Origin: Catenovulum agarivorans YM01
GTDB lineage: Bacteria; Pseudomonadota; Gammaproteobacteria; Enterobacterales; Alteromonadaceae
Assembly: GCF_000281085.1 (NCBI RefSeq)
Contig: NZ_JH767529.1
Location: 171,398 to 210,176, forward strand
Length of the DNA stretch: 38,779 nucleotides
Direction: 5' to 3'
The position numbers and the translations under genes were made by a program. Within the stretch, counting starts at the first letter, position 1; every line of letters starts with the position of its first letter. Under the pieces are notes generated by a model. That model ran no database searches, had not been told where the DNA came from, and saw nothing but the letters and a program-made list of their open reading frames with translations. Positions 18,416-26,709 of this stretch are shown here, one piece after another.

Positions 18416-19321
18416 TTGGGTTCTGTAGCCATCTCAGTTAAACAACTGTGTTTCCAATATCCCAAATCAACTCAGCAGGTCTTAAACTCAGTCAGTTTTG
18501 ACTGTCTAGCAGGTCAATGCACAGGACTAATAGGCCCAAATGGTGCGGGCAAATCCACTTTGATTTCCCTGCTGTCAGGTCTTCTTACTACGTATAAAGG
18601 AAGTGTTGAATACAAGTACGCTGAGCAGCTTAATCACATTGAGTACCTAAAAAACCACCTAGCTTTAGTCCCGCAAGAATACGCTTTTTACATGCACTTA
18701 ACCGTGCTGCAAAATTTAAAATTTTTTGCTGGATTTTGTCGACAAAGCAAACAAGAGCAGCAATACAATGTGCAAAAGGTGATGGATAGCTGCCAATTAG
18801 ATGACTACAAAAACGCAACTGCCGCTAGCTTGTCAGGTGGATACAAACGCAGACTGAACTTAGCGATAGCCCTACTAAAAAACCCAAAGTATTTGTTTTT
18901 AGATGAACCCACTGTTGGGGTAGACCCCAAATCAAGAGCAACCATAATCAGCTTGATCAAACAGCTTAAACAGCAAGGCGTCACTATACTCTATACTTCG
19001 CATTTACTCAGTGAAGTAGAAGATATATGTGAGCAAACTTATGTCTTAAACAAGGGTCAATTACAAAACATCCAAGTTGCGAATCAAAGCAAAAATTTAC
19101 TGCTCCACGTAACTGCTCCACTAACACAGGCGCAAATTTCAAAGTTGACGGAATTATTTGCGGATATCCAAATTGACAATCATCAAATACAACTAGTCGC
19201 TTGTAGTGTTGCAAGCTGCCAAATGCTCATAAACAGGCTATTGCAGCTAAATATTAGTGTCGACTCAATCAACTACGAGTCGCCGACCCTGCACGATTTA
19301 TATATGAGCTTAGTTAAATAA
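18416..19321 (+). CDS. ABC transporter ATP-binding protein (pigment cluster export)
   Basis: A 301-residue ABC ATPase. Walker A is GPNGAGKST (40-48), the Q-loop Gln is at 87, the signature is LSGGY (139-143), Walker B is YLFLDEP (159-165) and an H-loop is in YTSHLLSE. The C-terminal 80 residues are a short extra domain seen in exporter-type (DrrA/CcmA-like) ATPases. The start is TTG at 18416, supported by AAGGAAAGG six bases upstream. Its stop overlaps the permease start by one base. It opens the plus-strand arm of the pigment cluster. Similar ATPase/permease pairs accompany flexirubin gene clusters, so export of a lipid-like product or intermediate is likely but inferred. Confidence 0.9.
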   Translation: MGSVAISVKQLCFQYPKSTQQVLNSVSFDCLAGQCTGLIGPNGAGKSTLISLLSGLLTTYKGSVEYKYAEQLNHIEYLKNHLALVPQEYAFYMHLTVLQNLKFFAGFCRQSKQEQQYNVQKVMDSCQLDDYKNATAASLSGGYKRRLNLAIALLKNPKYLFLDEPTVGVDPKSRATIISLIKQLKQQGVTILYTSHLLSEVEDICEQTYVLNKGQLQNIQVANQSKNLLLHVTAPLTQAQISKLTELFADIQIDNHQIQLVACSVASCQMLINRLLQLNISVDSINYESPTLHDLYMSLVK

Positions 19322-20478
19322 TGTTTCAGCAATCTATCCACAAAGAGCTAATCTCTATTGCAAAAGATCCACATAGCTTGGCAGTATTACTGCTGATGCC
19401 AATTATCTTTATGCTGTTGATGTCATTTGCCATGAGTGAACGTCAGAGCCAAGTTGTTGCCAAAGTTGCAATTTACCTTGAGCCGACTCAATCAGACAGT
19501 CAGCAGTTGTTTAGCCAATATCTATTTCAGTTTGGTTATCAACCCGCAAAATCGCTAGATGAAGCTAAATTAACAATCACCTTTGTTAACCAGCTAGAAA
19601 AAAACTTATTTGCGCAGAACCCACAGCCAATTATTGAATATCAAGTACTCGGAAAACTGTCGCCTCAAGTCAAAAGTATAATGGTGCAACATCTGCAAAT
19701 GTCGCTGGCCAAACTTAAACTGCATTTATATTCAGCAGATATTGGAGATTTAGATAACAACCAACCGCTGCAACAACAAATGCAGCAGATCAATCAACGT
19801 ACCGACACTTTGCCATTAATCACTGAAGCTGTAACTGGTAGAAATAACCAAGCTATTTTCACTGAAACTGTACCAGCTTGGTTGGTATTCGGTGTTTATT
19901 TTATTGTACTGCCAATATCCCTCACCTTATTGGCTGAAAAACAAAATTCAACTTTAACTCGACTACGTATGTTTCCAGTTAACCTCAACTACTTTTTCTT
20001 GTTAAAACAACTGTCCTACTTAGTTATCAGCCTATTTCAATACACCTTATTATTGGCTATAGGTTTATTTATCGTGCCGCTTATTATGCAACAAGCGACT
20101 TATCCTTTAGCTGATTTTCTGCTGTTGTTACCGTTGTCATTAATTATATGCAGCAGCGCAGTGGCGTTTGCCTGCGTTTTGGCAGTTTTAATCAATAGTT
20201 TTGAGCAAGCCATTATAATAGGTGGTGGCTTAAATATACTGTTAGCTGCCATCAGTGGCTTTATGGTGCCACACGACATAATGCCAACCGCCTTACAAAC
20301 GGTCGCAAACTTCTCCCCTATGTATTGGTCGGCAGAATTGATACGCAATATATTGTCCGGCCAAGCTAGCGAGCTGATTATTCAACAAATAATTTATTTA
20401 ATTACATTTACTTTGGTATGCTTAGCCCTAGCGGTTTATCTATTCAATCTAAGATCTAGGAGATTAATGTGGAACTAG
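19321..20478 (+). CDS. ABC-2 type transporter permease
   Basis: A 385-residue permease. One membrane segment lies near the N-terminus (about 20-40), followed by a large external loop (about 45-190) and five segments in the C-terminal half (about 192-380). That is the usual ABC-2 exporter layout. It is translationally coupled to the ATPase (TAATG overlap), and the downstream acyl carrier gene starts inside its last codons. Together with the ATPase it should form an exporter. The substrate is unknown, and the context suggests a resorcinol or polyene lipid. Confidence 0.88.
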   Translation: MFQQSIHKELISIAKDPHSLAVLLLMPIIFMLLMSFAMSERQSQVVAKVAIYLEPTQSDSQQLFSQYLFQFGYQPAKSLDEAKLTITFVNQLEKNLFAQNPQPIIEYQVLGKLSPQVKSIMVQHLQMSLAKLKLHLYSADIGDLDNNQPLQQQMQQINQRTDTLPLITEAVTGRNNQAIFTETVPAWLVFGVYFIVLPISLTLLAEKQNSTLTRLRMFPVNLNYFFLLKQLSYLVISLFQYTLLLAIGLFIVPLIMQQATYPLADFLLLLPLSLIICSSAVAFACVLAVLINSFEQAIIIGGGLNILLAAISGFMVPHDIMPTALQTVANFSPMYWSAELIRNILSGQASELIIQQIIYLITFTLVCLALAVYLFNLRSRRLMWN

Positions 20479-20741
20479 ACGCACTAAAAAAAGAACTAAA
20501 ACAACTAATTATAAAAGAATGTGACAAAGAAGATGAACTAGAGTGGACGGAAATTGACGATGATGAACCCTTGTTCGGCAGCAAGTCGAATGTAGGTTTA
20601 GATTCTCTAGACGCCCTGCAATTGTCTTTAGTCCTCAAACAAAATTTTGGCATTAAGGTAGAAGGTTCAAAAGAAACTCGCAAACATTTGCAATCAATCA
20701 ATGCAATAGTTGACTATATCCAAGCACAAAAAACCGCTTAA
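20469..20741 (+). CDS. Acyl carrier protein
   Basis: A 90-residue acidic phosphopantetheine carrier. The attachment Ser is S46 in GLDSLDALQLS, the classic DSL-type motif, inside a helical fold of normal ACP size. The start is GTG at 20469 with AGGAG six bases upstream, 10 bases inside the permease gene. A ketosynthase follows five bases after its stop, so the ACP probably carries the acyl chain for that enzyme and for DarB. It is the only carrier protein in the window. The APE arm's own carriers must lie to the right. Confidence 0.93.
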   Translation: MELDALKKELKQLIIKECDKEDELEWTEIDDDEPLFGSKSNVGLDSLDALQLSLVLKQNFGIKVEGSKETRKHLQSINAIVDYIQAQKTA

Positions 20742-20745
20742 ATAT

Positions 20746-21852
20746 ATGCCAGCCTATATCCAGCAATCCTATTTTCATGCGGCCTGTGGTACCAGCCAAG
20801 CGCTAAATTTCAACAGCGACAATTTCGACACAGCGAACACATCAACAGGTCAGTCTTGCCACTATTATTTTATGGCCGGTCGGCCGTCGTCTGTCGAATT
20901 AGACGAACTTATTCAACAAATATCAACGGCTGTAGAATCAGTGTTATCAGCGGCAAATTTCAGCAGTGAACAAAGGCAAAATACCGCATTGTTAATTGGT
21001 TCAACTTCGTTAGATATAGGCGCAGTACCGCATAATAACCAGCAATCAATTTGGCTAAATACCATAGATTACTTAAGCAAAATGGTGCAGCAAAACTGCA
21101 AGCTAAACGAGTTCCATTTAGTATTTAATACAGCTTGTACCGCAAGTTTCAATGCTGTGATCACGGCTGAAAAGTTAATAACCTCAGGTAAATTCCAACA
21201 TGTTGTTGTGGTTGGTTGCGAATTTTATAACCAGCTGACTTTAGATGGTTTTAGTTCACTAGATTTGATTAGTAAACTTGCTGTGCAATCCTTTCTACCC
21301 GAGCGCGATGGTTTGATTTTAGGCGAAGGTGTGGCCGCGCTATTAATTGGTGAGCAAGCCCCAAACAGAGCCCAACAAATAAAAGTGCATAGAGGTGCTT
21401 CTGGCTGTGATTTGTATAGTTTAACCATGACAGACGAACAAGGCACTCACATCAGTCAAATTATCCGCCAAGCTATCCAGTTAGCAAAAATTGAAGCGAC
21501 TCAAGTTGAATTGTTTAAAGCACACGCTACCGCTACAGAAAACAATGATTTAGCAGAAGCGGCTGCGATAGAAAATTGTTTTGCGGTTGCGCCTCCGGTC
21601 TGGGCACTCAAACCTTTTACCGGACATACATTAGGTGCATGTGGTGCACTTGAACTTGCCATTATGGATGCCCTATTGCAGCAAAATGAGCCAATACCAA
21701 CTCACACCACTAGCGACACGCCGTCTATTGTCCGATTGATAGCTCCCAACCAGTATTTAACAGATTATAAATATATATTGCTCAATCACTGTGGTTTTGG
21801 TGGTAACAACGCAGCTATGGTTGCTGAAATTATGTCGACCGAGCAAAGTTAA
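20746..21852 (+). CDS. Beta-ketoacyl synthase (KAS I/II type) of the resorcinol arm
   Basis: A 368-residue thiolase-fold ketosynthase with an intact triad: Cys 131 in FNTACTASF, His 260 in KAHATATEN and His 294 in FTGHTLGACG. The glycine-rich end GFGGNNAAMV is typical. The start is taken at ATG 20746. An in-frame TTG at 20710 would overlap the ACP and lacks support. It is somewhat short for KAS II (about 410) because of a compact N-terminus. It follows the ACP and precedes a Cys-less ketosynthase-like protein by seven bases, so the two could form a KS/chain-length-factor heterodimer. A likely role is making a beta-ketoacyl or fatty precursor for the resorcinol. Confidence 0.88.
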   Translation: MPAYIQQSYFHAACGTSQALNFNSDNFDTANTSTGQSCHYYFMAGRPSSVELDELIQQISTAVESVLSAANFSSEQRQNTALLIGSTSLDIGAVPHNNQQSIWLNTIDYLSKMVQQNCKLNEFHLVFNTACTASFNAVITAEKLITSGKFQHVVVVGCEFYNQLTLDGFSSLDLISKLAVQSFLPERDGLILGEGVAALLIGEQAPNRAQQIKVHRGASGCDLYSLTMTDEQGTHISQIIRQAIQLAKIEATQVELFKAHATATENNDLAEAAAIENCFAVAPPVWALKPFTGHTLGACGALELAIMDALLQQNEPIPTHTTSDTPSIVRLIAPNQYLTDYKYILLNHCGFGGNNAAMVAEIMSTEQS

Positions 21853-21859
21853 CCATATT

Positions 21860-22375
21860 ATGAAAATTGAAATAATCGCCGAAAGCCAATTTGCTCATGC
21901 TCGAGACATCAGCAACAAAGCCTTAAGAGCTGAGTTGAAAAACACCTTTGGCATAAATGGCCGTCGACTCGACAACTTTACCCTAGCGGGTTTAGCCGCA
22001 GCGAAAAAGCTCATGTTATCTTGCACAAAATCACCGACAGGGTTAATAGGTTGTGCCGAATATTTTTCAGTAGAGCTACTGCAAGGTTTACTGGCCGACA
22101 TTGCCCAAGGACAAGCTATCAGGCCACTTGATTTTGTCGCAACCGTTGGTAATGCCGCCAATTATTACATTGCCAAAGAGTTCAACATTACTGGATTAAA
22201 CCTGTTTATTGGCGCGAGTAGCCAAAGTGAAGATAAATTGCTGACCTTGGCCGCCACAGAACTTAGCAGTAACCCGTCACAAAAATTATTACTGCTCAAC
22301 TGGCATGAAGATGCTGAACAAAGGCTGTGTAAAGCTCGATTGGTACAAACTGCTAGTCAACTGAATTCTGGGTAG
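21860..22375 (+). CDS. Ketosynthase-like protein lacking the catalytic Cys (ketoacyl-synt_2-like)
   Basis: A 171-residue protein that matches only the N-terminal half of a ketosynthase. It has FTLAGLAAAKK, a block RPLDFVATVGNAANYYIAK like the family's helix before the active site, and GLNLFIGASSQSED where a TACSSS-type Cys motif should be. No nucleophile or His residues are present, so it cannot condense by itself. The start at ATG 21860 is chosen over an earlier frame extension that overlaps the upstream gene. Small Cys-less ketosynthase-like partners act as chain-length factors in APE systems (ApeC with ApeO). A similar role here is inferred from the adjacent active ketosynthase. Confidence 0.75.
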   Translation: MKIEIIAESQFAHARDISNKALRAELKNTFGINGRRLDNFTLAGLAAAKKLMLSCTKSPTGLIGCAEYFSVELLQGLLADIAQGQAIRPLDFVATVGNAANYYIAKEFNITGLNLFIGASSQSEDKLLTLAATELSSNPSQKLLLLNWHEDAEQRLCKARLVQTASQLNSG

Positions 22376-22643
22376 TTAGAGCTAAATCAATATAAATAGC
22401 GATAATCAGCAGGAGATAAAAGCCATTTAGGCAAGGCAAGTTGGCACAGGCATAGTGGTTCTATGTCAAGCCAACTTAACGCAGAATAAATGGCTTTTAT
22501 CCCTGCCTTTCAGGTGCCTCACAGACAGTCCACTTCTGTGTTGTATCATTTTGAAAGGTGCCTACATTCCTGCAATGATACGCCTTGAATTGAACTGTCT
22601 GTGATGGCTCTGATACTCGCAATTTATATTGATTTAGCTCTAA
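22376..22643. mobile_element. MITE-like palindromic element, 268 bp
   Basis: Perfect 22-bp terminal inverted repeats lie at 22376-22397 and 22622-22643, with weaker pairing for about 12 more bases inward. Inside are two compound hairpins. One is framed by GATAAAAGCCATTTA/TAAATGGCTTTTATC (about 22415-22502), with AAGTTGGC/GCCAACTT and CATAG/CTATG within it. The other is framed by CACAGACAGT/ACTGTCTGTG (22520-22529, 22594-22603), with GTATCATT/AATGATAC within it. No coding capacity is visible. It starts one base after the stop of the upstream gene and overlaps the stop codon of the convergent DUF2141 gene. No clear target duplication is visible. Confidence 0.8.
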
Positions 22644-23134
22644 GGCTTAAACCTGCGTTTGGCTTTCTTTTCTTTGAGTTTGACAGTTAACTCTTGGCCG
22701 CTTTGTAAGTTAAAACAGGCTTGTGTTGGCGATGGCTCACCAAAGGTTAAATTGGGGTTGGTCGCAAATCCTACCGGCTCTAAGGGTATGCCCAAAGAAG
22801 ATACATCTAACTGCTGATTAGCATTGGTATCTACGAAAAAACGTGCACAATAATTGTCTGCCGACAGTTCCAGCTGCACATAATTGTCCTGCTCACGCAT
22901 AGATTGCTCAAATACACCAACTTCAATTATATCCGGCCACAACACCTGTTGTTGATTAGCAGGCAGCCGGTAAATTTGCGTGTGAAGGACATAAGTCTTT
23001 TCATAGGTAAAATCGTCACTGGTCACTATATTAAAAGTTAACGGCAGCTTAACCTCAGCAAAACATTGTGCACTAGCAAAAGCGCCCAAAACGGTTAAAT
23101 AGCGAGCAAAAAACTGTATATTCGACTTAAACAC
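22640..23134 (-). CDS. DUF2141 family secreted protein
   Basis: A 164-residue protein with a Sec signal peptide (cleavage near CFA-E, residue 26). The C-terminal half carries the DUF2141 pattern: FFVDTNANQQLDVSSLGIPLEPVGF, here with a calcium-loop-like DTNANQQLD, then a GEPS block. Only part of the first half aligns by eye, so the domain may be divergent. The start is GTG at 23134. It runs against its neighbours, and its stop codon falls inside the terminal repeat of the MITE-like element. DUF2141 proteins are often found near pigment genes. The function is unknown. Confidence 0.75.
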   Translation of the reverse strand: MFKSNIQFFARYLTVLGAFASAQCFAEVKLPLTFNIVTSDDFTYEKTYVLHTQIYRLPANQQQVLWPDIIEVGVFEQSMREQDNYVQLELSADNYCARFFVDTNANQQLDVSSLGIPLEPVGFATNPNLTFGEPSPTQACFNLQSGQELTVKLKEKKAKRRFKP

Positions 23135-23215
23135 GAGTCATTTCCATATTCACATTGAAGGTCCAGTAGGTATAATAAACATTCGAATTGCGCAAAACAA
23201 ATCAGGAAATAAATT

Positions 23216-24130
23216 ATGCGCAGAGTACTTGCTCTGACCTATTCACAAACGGGACAATTAACAGATATTTTAGATTCTGTACTGACGCCATTGCGAGACA
23301 ATGATGAAATTGAGCTCGATATTGTTCAAATTGAACCTGAGCAGCCTTTTCCATTTCCATGGCCTTTTGTCAAATTCTTCCGTATTTTTCCTGAAACTGT
23401 CGCAATGCAACCTATTGCATTAAAACCTATAACCCCTAAGTATGCAGAATATGACTTAGTGATATTGTCTTATCAGGTTTGGTTTTTATCACCTTCTTTG
23501 CCTATCTCTTCATTTTTGCAAAGTGAACAAGGGCAAGAATTAATCAGCAATACCCCAGTAGTCACCCTTATTGGCTGTAGAGGTATGTGGTTGATGGCTC
23601 AAGAGAAAGTTAAACAACTACTCAAACAAGCGAATGCAAAGTTGGTGGATAACATAGCATTAATTGACGAGTGCGGTTCTGCCTTTAGCTTTTTAGCAAC
23701 GCCATTGTGGATGTTTACCGGCCGGAAAAAACCTTATTCATGGGTACCAAAAGCAGGTGTTAGTGAAAAAGAAATTAAAGACGCCTCTCGCTTCGGTCAA
23801 GCCATTAAACAAAGGCTGTTAGCAGATTCGACCAAAATTGATAGCCCTATGTTAGCAGGCTTATCTGCGGTAAAAATTAATGAAAAACTGATTGCTAGCG
23901 AGCGCGTTGGCAACCACAGCTTTTCAATCTGGTCAAAATTGCTGCGCAAATTAGGGCCGCAGCAGAGTAAACGCAGGGTCATAGGTTTATCAGTTTATGT
24001 GACCTTTTTACTCACATTAATATTGACAGTAGTACCAATTACAGCACTAATCAAAAAGTTGATCGCGCCACTTACAGCGAAAAAAATAGCGAAACAAAAA
24101 AGCTACTACGCTCAACCTTCAGGAGAATAA
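23216..24130 (+). CDS. darA: DarA-like dialkylresorcinol enzyme, flavodoxin-like fold with C-terminal membrane segment
   Basis: A 304-residue protein that matches DarA of dialkylresorcinol clusters by its opening LALTYSQTGQLTDIL, a flavodoxin-type phosphate-binding loop. Further landmarks are the PWPFVKFFRIFPE block and LIGCRGMWLMAQE. A hydrophobic segment at about 259-285 should anchor it to the inner membrane. In studied clusters DarB builds a cyclohexanedione and DarA aromatises it to the resorcinol. The flavodoxin-like loop fits a flavin-dependent oxidation. AGGAAA lies eight bases before the ATG, and darB starts seven bases after the stop. The assignment rests on motif memory and the darB neighbour, not on an alignment. 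Confidence 0.85.
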   Translation: MRRVLALTYSQTGQLTDILDSVLTPLRDNDEIELDIVQIEPEQPFPFPWPFVKFFRIFPETVAMQPIALKPITPKYAEYDLVILSYQVWFLSPSLPISSFLQSEQGQELISNTPVVTLIGCRGMWLMAQEKVKQLLKQANAKLVDNIALIDECGSAFSFLATPLWMFTGRKKPYSWVPKAGVSEKEIKDASRFGQAIKQRLLADSTKIDSPMLAGLSAVKINEKLIASERVGNHSFSIWSKLLRKLGPQQSKRRVIGLSVYVTFLLTLILTVVPITALIKKLIAPLTAKKIAKQKSYYAQPSGE

Positions 24131-24137
24131 TAACCCA

Positions 24138-25283
24138 ATGGGTAATGAAGTTTATATCAATAAATTAGCCAGTGCTTTGCCAAACGAGCCTATTTCCAAT
24201 AAACAAATGGAGGAAGTATTGGGCCAAGTTGGTGGCAGAAAGTCACGAGCGCGTTCGGTTATTTTGCGCAGTAATGGTATAAAATCACGCTACTATGGCA
24301 TTGATCCTGAAACTGGCGAATATAACTATACCAATGCCAAATTAGCCGCTGAAGCGGTTCGTAAGTTATTTGTAGATGATGCTGAACTCAATCAATTAGA
24401 TAGTCTAGTTGCCAGCTCGTCAATGCCAGACCAAATCATGCCAAACCACGGTGTTATGGTACATGGTGAACTGAATAACCCACCATGCGAAGTAATTTCG
24501 ACAGCGGGCATTTGCCTGTGTGGTGCGTCAGCACTTAAATACGCTTATCTCAACGTCAAAGCTGGCGAGAGCAACAATAGTGCGGTAGTTGCCAGTGAAC
24601 TGGCATCCAATGTCATGCATGCGCGCAACTTTGAAGCTGAATCAGAACACAAATTACAGTCGCTGGAAGAAAATCCAGAAGTCGCATTTGAAAAAGACTT
24701 TTTACGTTGGATGTTATCCGACGGTGCTGGTGCTGCGCTTTTGTCTAACCAGCCTAACGAGCGAGATATTTCACTGCGCATTGATTGGATAGATATTTTA
24801 TCGTTTGCTAATCAACACGAAGCATGTATGTATGCCGGCGCGGAAAAAATTGACGGTGAATTAAAAAGCTGGACTCGCTATAACCAAAACGAGCGCGCTG
24901 AACAATCTATTTTAGCTGTGAAACAAGACGTGCGTTTGCTCAACGACAACATTGTTAAAACCACAGTTGAAGATGCGTTGTCGCGAATTATCGCTAAACG
25001 CAAACTGGTTGCTTCTGACTATGACATATTTGTACCACACTATTCATCTGGTTATTTTAGAGAAAGGTTGTATCAAGGCTTAATCAATATTGATTTTGCA
25101 ATACCTTACGAAAAATGGTTTACCAACCTACCAGAGAAAGGCAATACAGGCTCAGCTTCTATCTTTATTATGTTAGAAGAGCTATTTAACAATAACCGAC
25201 TGAGCAAAGGCCAAAGGTTGTTATGTTATGTGCCTGAAAGTGGTCGTTTCTCTAGCTGCTTTATTCAACTAACAGTGGTGTAA
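24138..25283 (+). CDS. darB: DarB-like ketosynthase III (resorcinol ring formation)
   Basis: A 381-residue KAS III-type enzyme. The N-terminus (YINKLASALPNEPISN, then RSNGIKSRYYGID) is typical of DarB. The active-site strand reads STAGICLCGASALKY, so Cys 126 or Cys 128 is the nucleophile. The His lies in FVPHYSSGYFRE and the Asn in GNTGSASIF, completing the Cys-His-Asn triad. DarB enzymes condense a beta-ketoacyl thioester with an enoyl or second acyl thioester (Claisen plus Michael steps) to give a 1,3-cyclohexanedione. It sits in an apparent operon after darA and three bases before the next gene. Confidence 0.9.
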   Translation: MGNEVYINKLASALPNEPISNKQMEEVLGQVGGRKSRARSVILRSNGIKSRYYGIDPETGEYNYTNAKLAAEAVRKLFVDDAELNQLDSLVASSSMPDQIMPNHGVMVHGELNNPPCEVISTAGICLCGASALKYAYLNVKAGESNNSAVVASELASNVMHARNFEAESEHKLQSLEENPEVAFEKDFLRWMLSDGAGAALLSNQPNERDISLRIDWIDILSFANQHEACMYAGAEKIDGELKSWTRYNQNERAEQSILAVKQDVRLLNDNIVKTTVEDALSRIIAKRKLVASDYDIFVPHYSSGYFRERLYQGLINIDFAIPYEKWFTNLPEKGNTGSASIFIMLEELFNNNRLSKGQRLLCYVPESGRFSSCFIQLTVV

Positions 25284-25285
25284 TA

Positions 25286-25690
25286 ATGAAACTCGACGAA
25301 GTCCCTCAAGACAATAGTCCAACCTACAGTGGCCATAAAAAACTTGTGTATGCTGTAGACGAGCAAGGTCATTACCACAAAGTAAAATCAAGTGGTTGGG
25401 ACATCGAGAGTTTTGCCACACAACTTGCAGTGGAAGATCTCAATCAACAAACTCTAGACGCATATGCAGACGCTAAAGCTGGACGAGTATCACCACTGGC
25501 TTACCATATGTATAAAGCTAGACTGGATGTTACCTCACTCGCTCAAGCTACAGGCAAATTTGAATGGCAAATTAAGCGTCACCTCAAACCCAAAGTATTT
25601 GCCAAATTAAGCGAACAAAAACTGCAAACTTACGCTGAGATAATAGACATCTCAATTGATACATTAAAAACCTTACCAAGCCAACCATGA
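25286..25690 (+). CDS. Conserved small protein of resorcinol/flexirubin clusters, HTH-like C-terminus
   Basis: A 134-residue protein. The N-terminal half (KLDEVPQDNSPTYSGHKK, then LVYAVDEQGHYHKVKSSGW) resembles proteins that accompany darA/darB in flexirubin-type loci. The C-terminal half (about 70-130) reads like a Cro/CI helix-turn-helix: LDVTSLAQATGKFEWQIKRH followed by a helix pair. It has no signal peptide or membrane segment. It begins three bases after darB and overlaps the acyltransferase gene by four bases (ATGA), so it is co-translated with pathway enzymes. I do not know its function. It could be a small regulator or a scaffold. Confidence 0.7.
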   Translation: MKLDEVPQDNSPTYSGHKKLVYAVDEQGHYHKVKSSGWDIESFATQLAVEDLNQQTLDAYADAKAGRVSPLAYHMYKARLDVTSLAQATGKFEWQIKRHLKPKVFAKLSEQKLQTYAEIIDISIDTLKTLPSQP

Positions 25691-26700
25691 GCCAAATAAA
25701 CAACTCGTTTAACCACAAACAATCATCCCACTGCGAAAGTGGTGTCGTTTCTAATATGTTGTCGAACGCTGGCTTCAACTTATCCGAGCCCATGGCATTT
25801 GGTTTGGCTTCAGCACTCACATTTGCATATTTACCTTTTGTTAAAGTGGGCGGCATGCCATTAATCGCTTACCGAATGCCACCTAAAACCATAATCAAAA
25901 CAGTTGCAAAAAAGCTTGGTATCAAATTAATCAGCCAAAAATTTTCTTCAGCCAGCGCAGGTATGCAAGCGCTTGATGATGCATTAGCTCAAGGTAAGTT
26001 AGTTGGTCTACAAACTTCGGTTTATTATTTGCCATACTTCCCTGAAGATATGCGCTTTCACTTTAACGCACACAATTTATTGGTTTATGGGAAAAATGAC
26101 CAAGGCGACTATCTAATTAGTGATCCAGTTTTTGAGGATGTTGTCACCTGCTCAGCCGCTGATTTGCAAAAAGCGCGTTTTGCTAAAGGTGCATTAGCCC
26201 CCAAAGGCACTATGTACTACTTAGACAAGCAACCGCACGTCGTTGACTTAAAACCAGCTATTTATCAAAGCCTGAAAAAAACGGGCAAAATGATGAATGG
26301 TATTCCTATCCCGGGCATACCATTTTTTGGTGCTAAAGGTATTGATTATTTAGCTAAACAAATCGCAAATTTAGAGCAAAAATCAAACAAATACGCGAGA
26401 CTTTATTTAGCGCATATTGTTAGAATGCAAGAAGAGATTGGCACAGGTGGCGCAGGGTTCAGATTTATGTTTGCCAGCTACTTAGATGAAGCAGCAAGTT
26501 TAACTCAAGATCCTCAGTTGGACGACGCAGCCAAGCTCGCAACTGAAGTTGGTGATTTATGGCGTCAATTTGCAATGCAAGCAGTACTTTTTTGCAAAAA
26601 CAGACAATCGATTTCTTTTGCCGATATCAGCGACTCACTCAGGCAGTGTGCAACAGCAGAAAGAGCACTGCAACAAAAGTTACTAGCTATAACCCCTTAG
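25687..26700 (+). CDS. BtrH-type acyltransferase (BtrH N-terminal domain, DUF4872-like)
   Basis: A 337-residue protein with the BtrH N-terminal fold, a papain/C39-like acyltransferase. The probable catalytic set is Cys 16 in SSHCESGVV, His 129 in FNAHNLLVYG and Asp 146 in ISDPVF. The C-terminal part (about 165-335) is helical and resembles the DUF4872 partner domain. BtrH, the namesake, moves an aminoacyl group from a carrier protein onto an aminoglycoside. By analogy this protein could move an acyl chain from an ACP onto a hydroxyl acceptor. In this cluster that would be the aryl polyene onto the resorcinol. That step is inference. It overlaps the previous gene by four bases. Confidence 0.85.
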   Translation: MSQINNSFNHKQSSHCESGVVSNMLSNAGFNLSEPMAFGLASALTFAYLPFVKVGGMPLIAYRMPPKTIIKTVAKKLGIKLISQKFSSASAGMQALDDALAQGKLVGLQTSVYYLPYFPEDMRFHFNAHNLLVYGKNDQGDYLISDPVFEDVVTCSAADLQKARFAKGALAPKGTMYYLDKQPHVVDLKPAIYQSLKKTGKMMNGIPIPGIPFFGAKGIDYLAKQIANLEQKSNKYARLYLAHIVRMQEEIGTGGAGFRFMFASYLDEAASLTQDPQLDDAAKLATEVGDLWRQFAMQAVLFCKNRQSISFADISDSLRQCATAERALQQKLLAITP

Positions 26701-26709
26701 GAGATGGAT

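Noticed and set aside
20710-20745. Longer N-terminus for the ketosynthase from TTG 20710
   Set aside because: It overlaps the ACP coding end and adds residues not found in the family; ATG 20746 follows directly.
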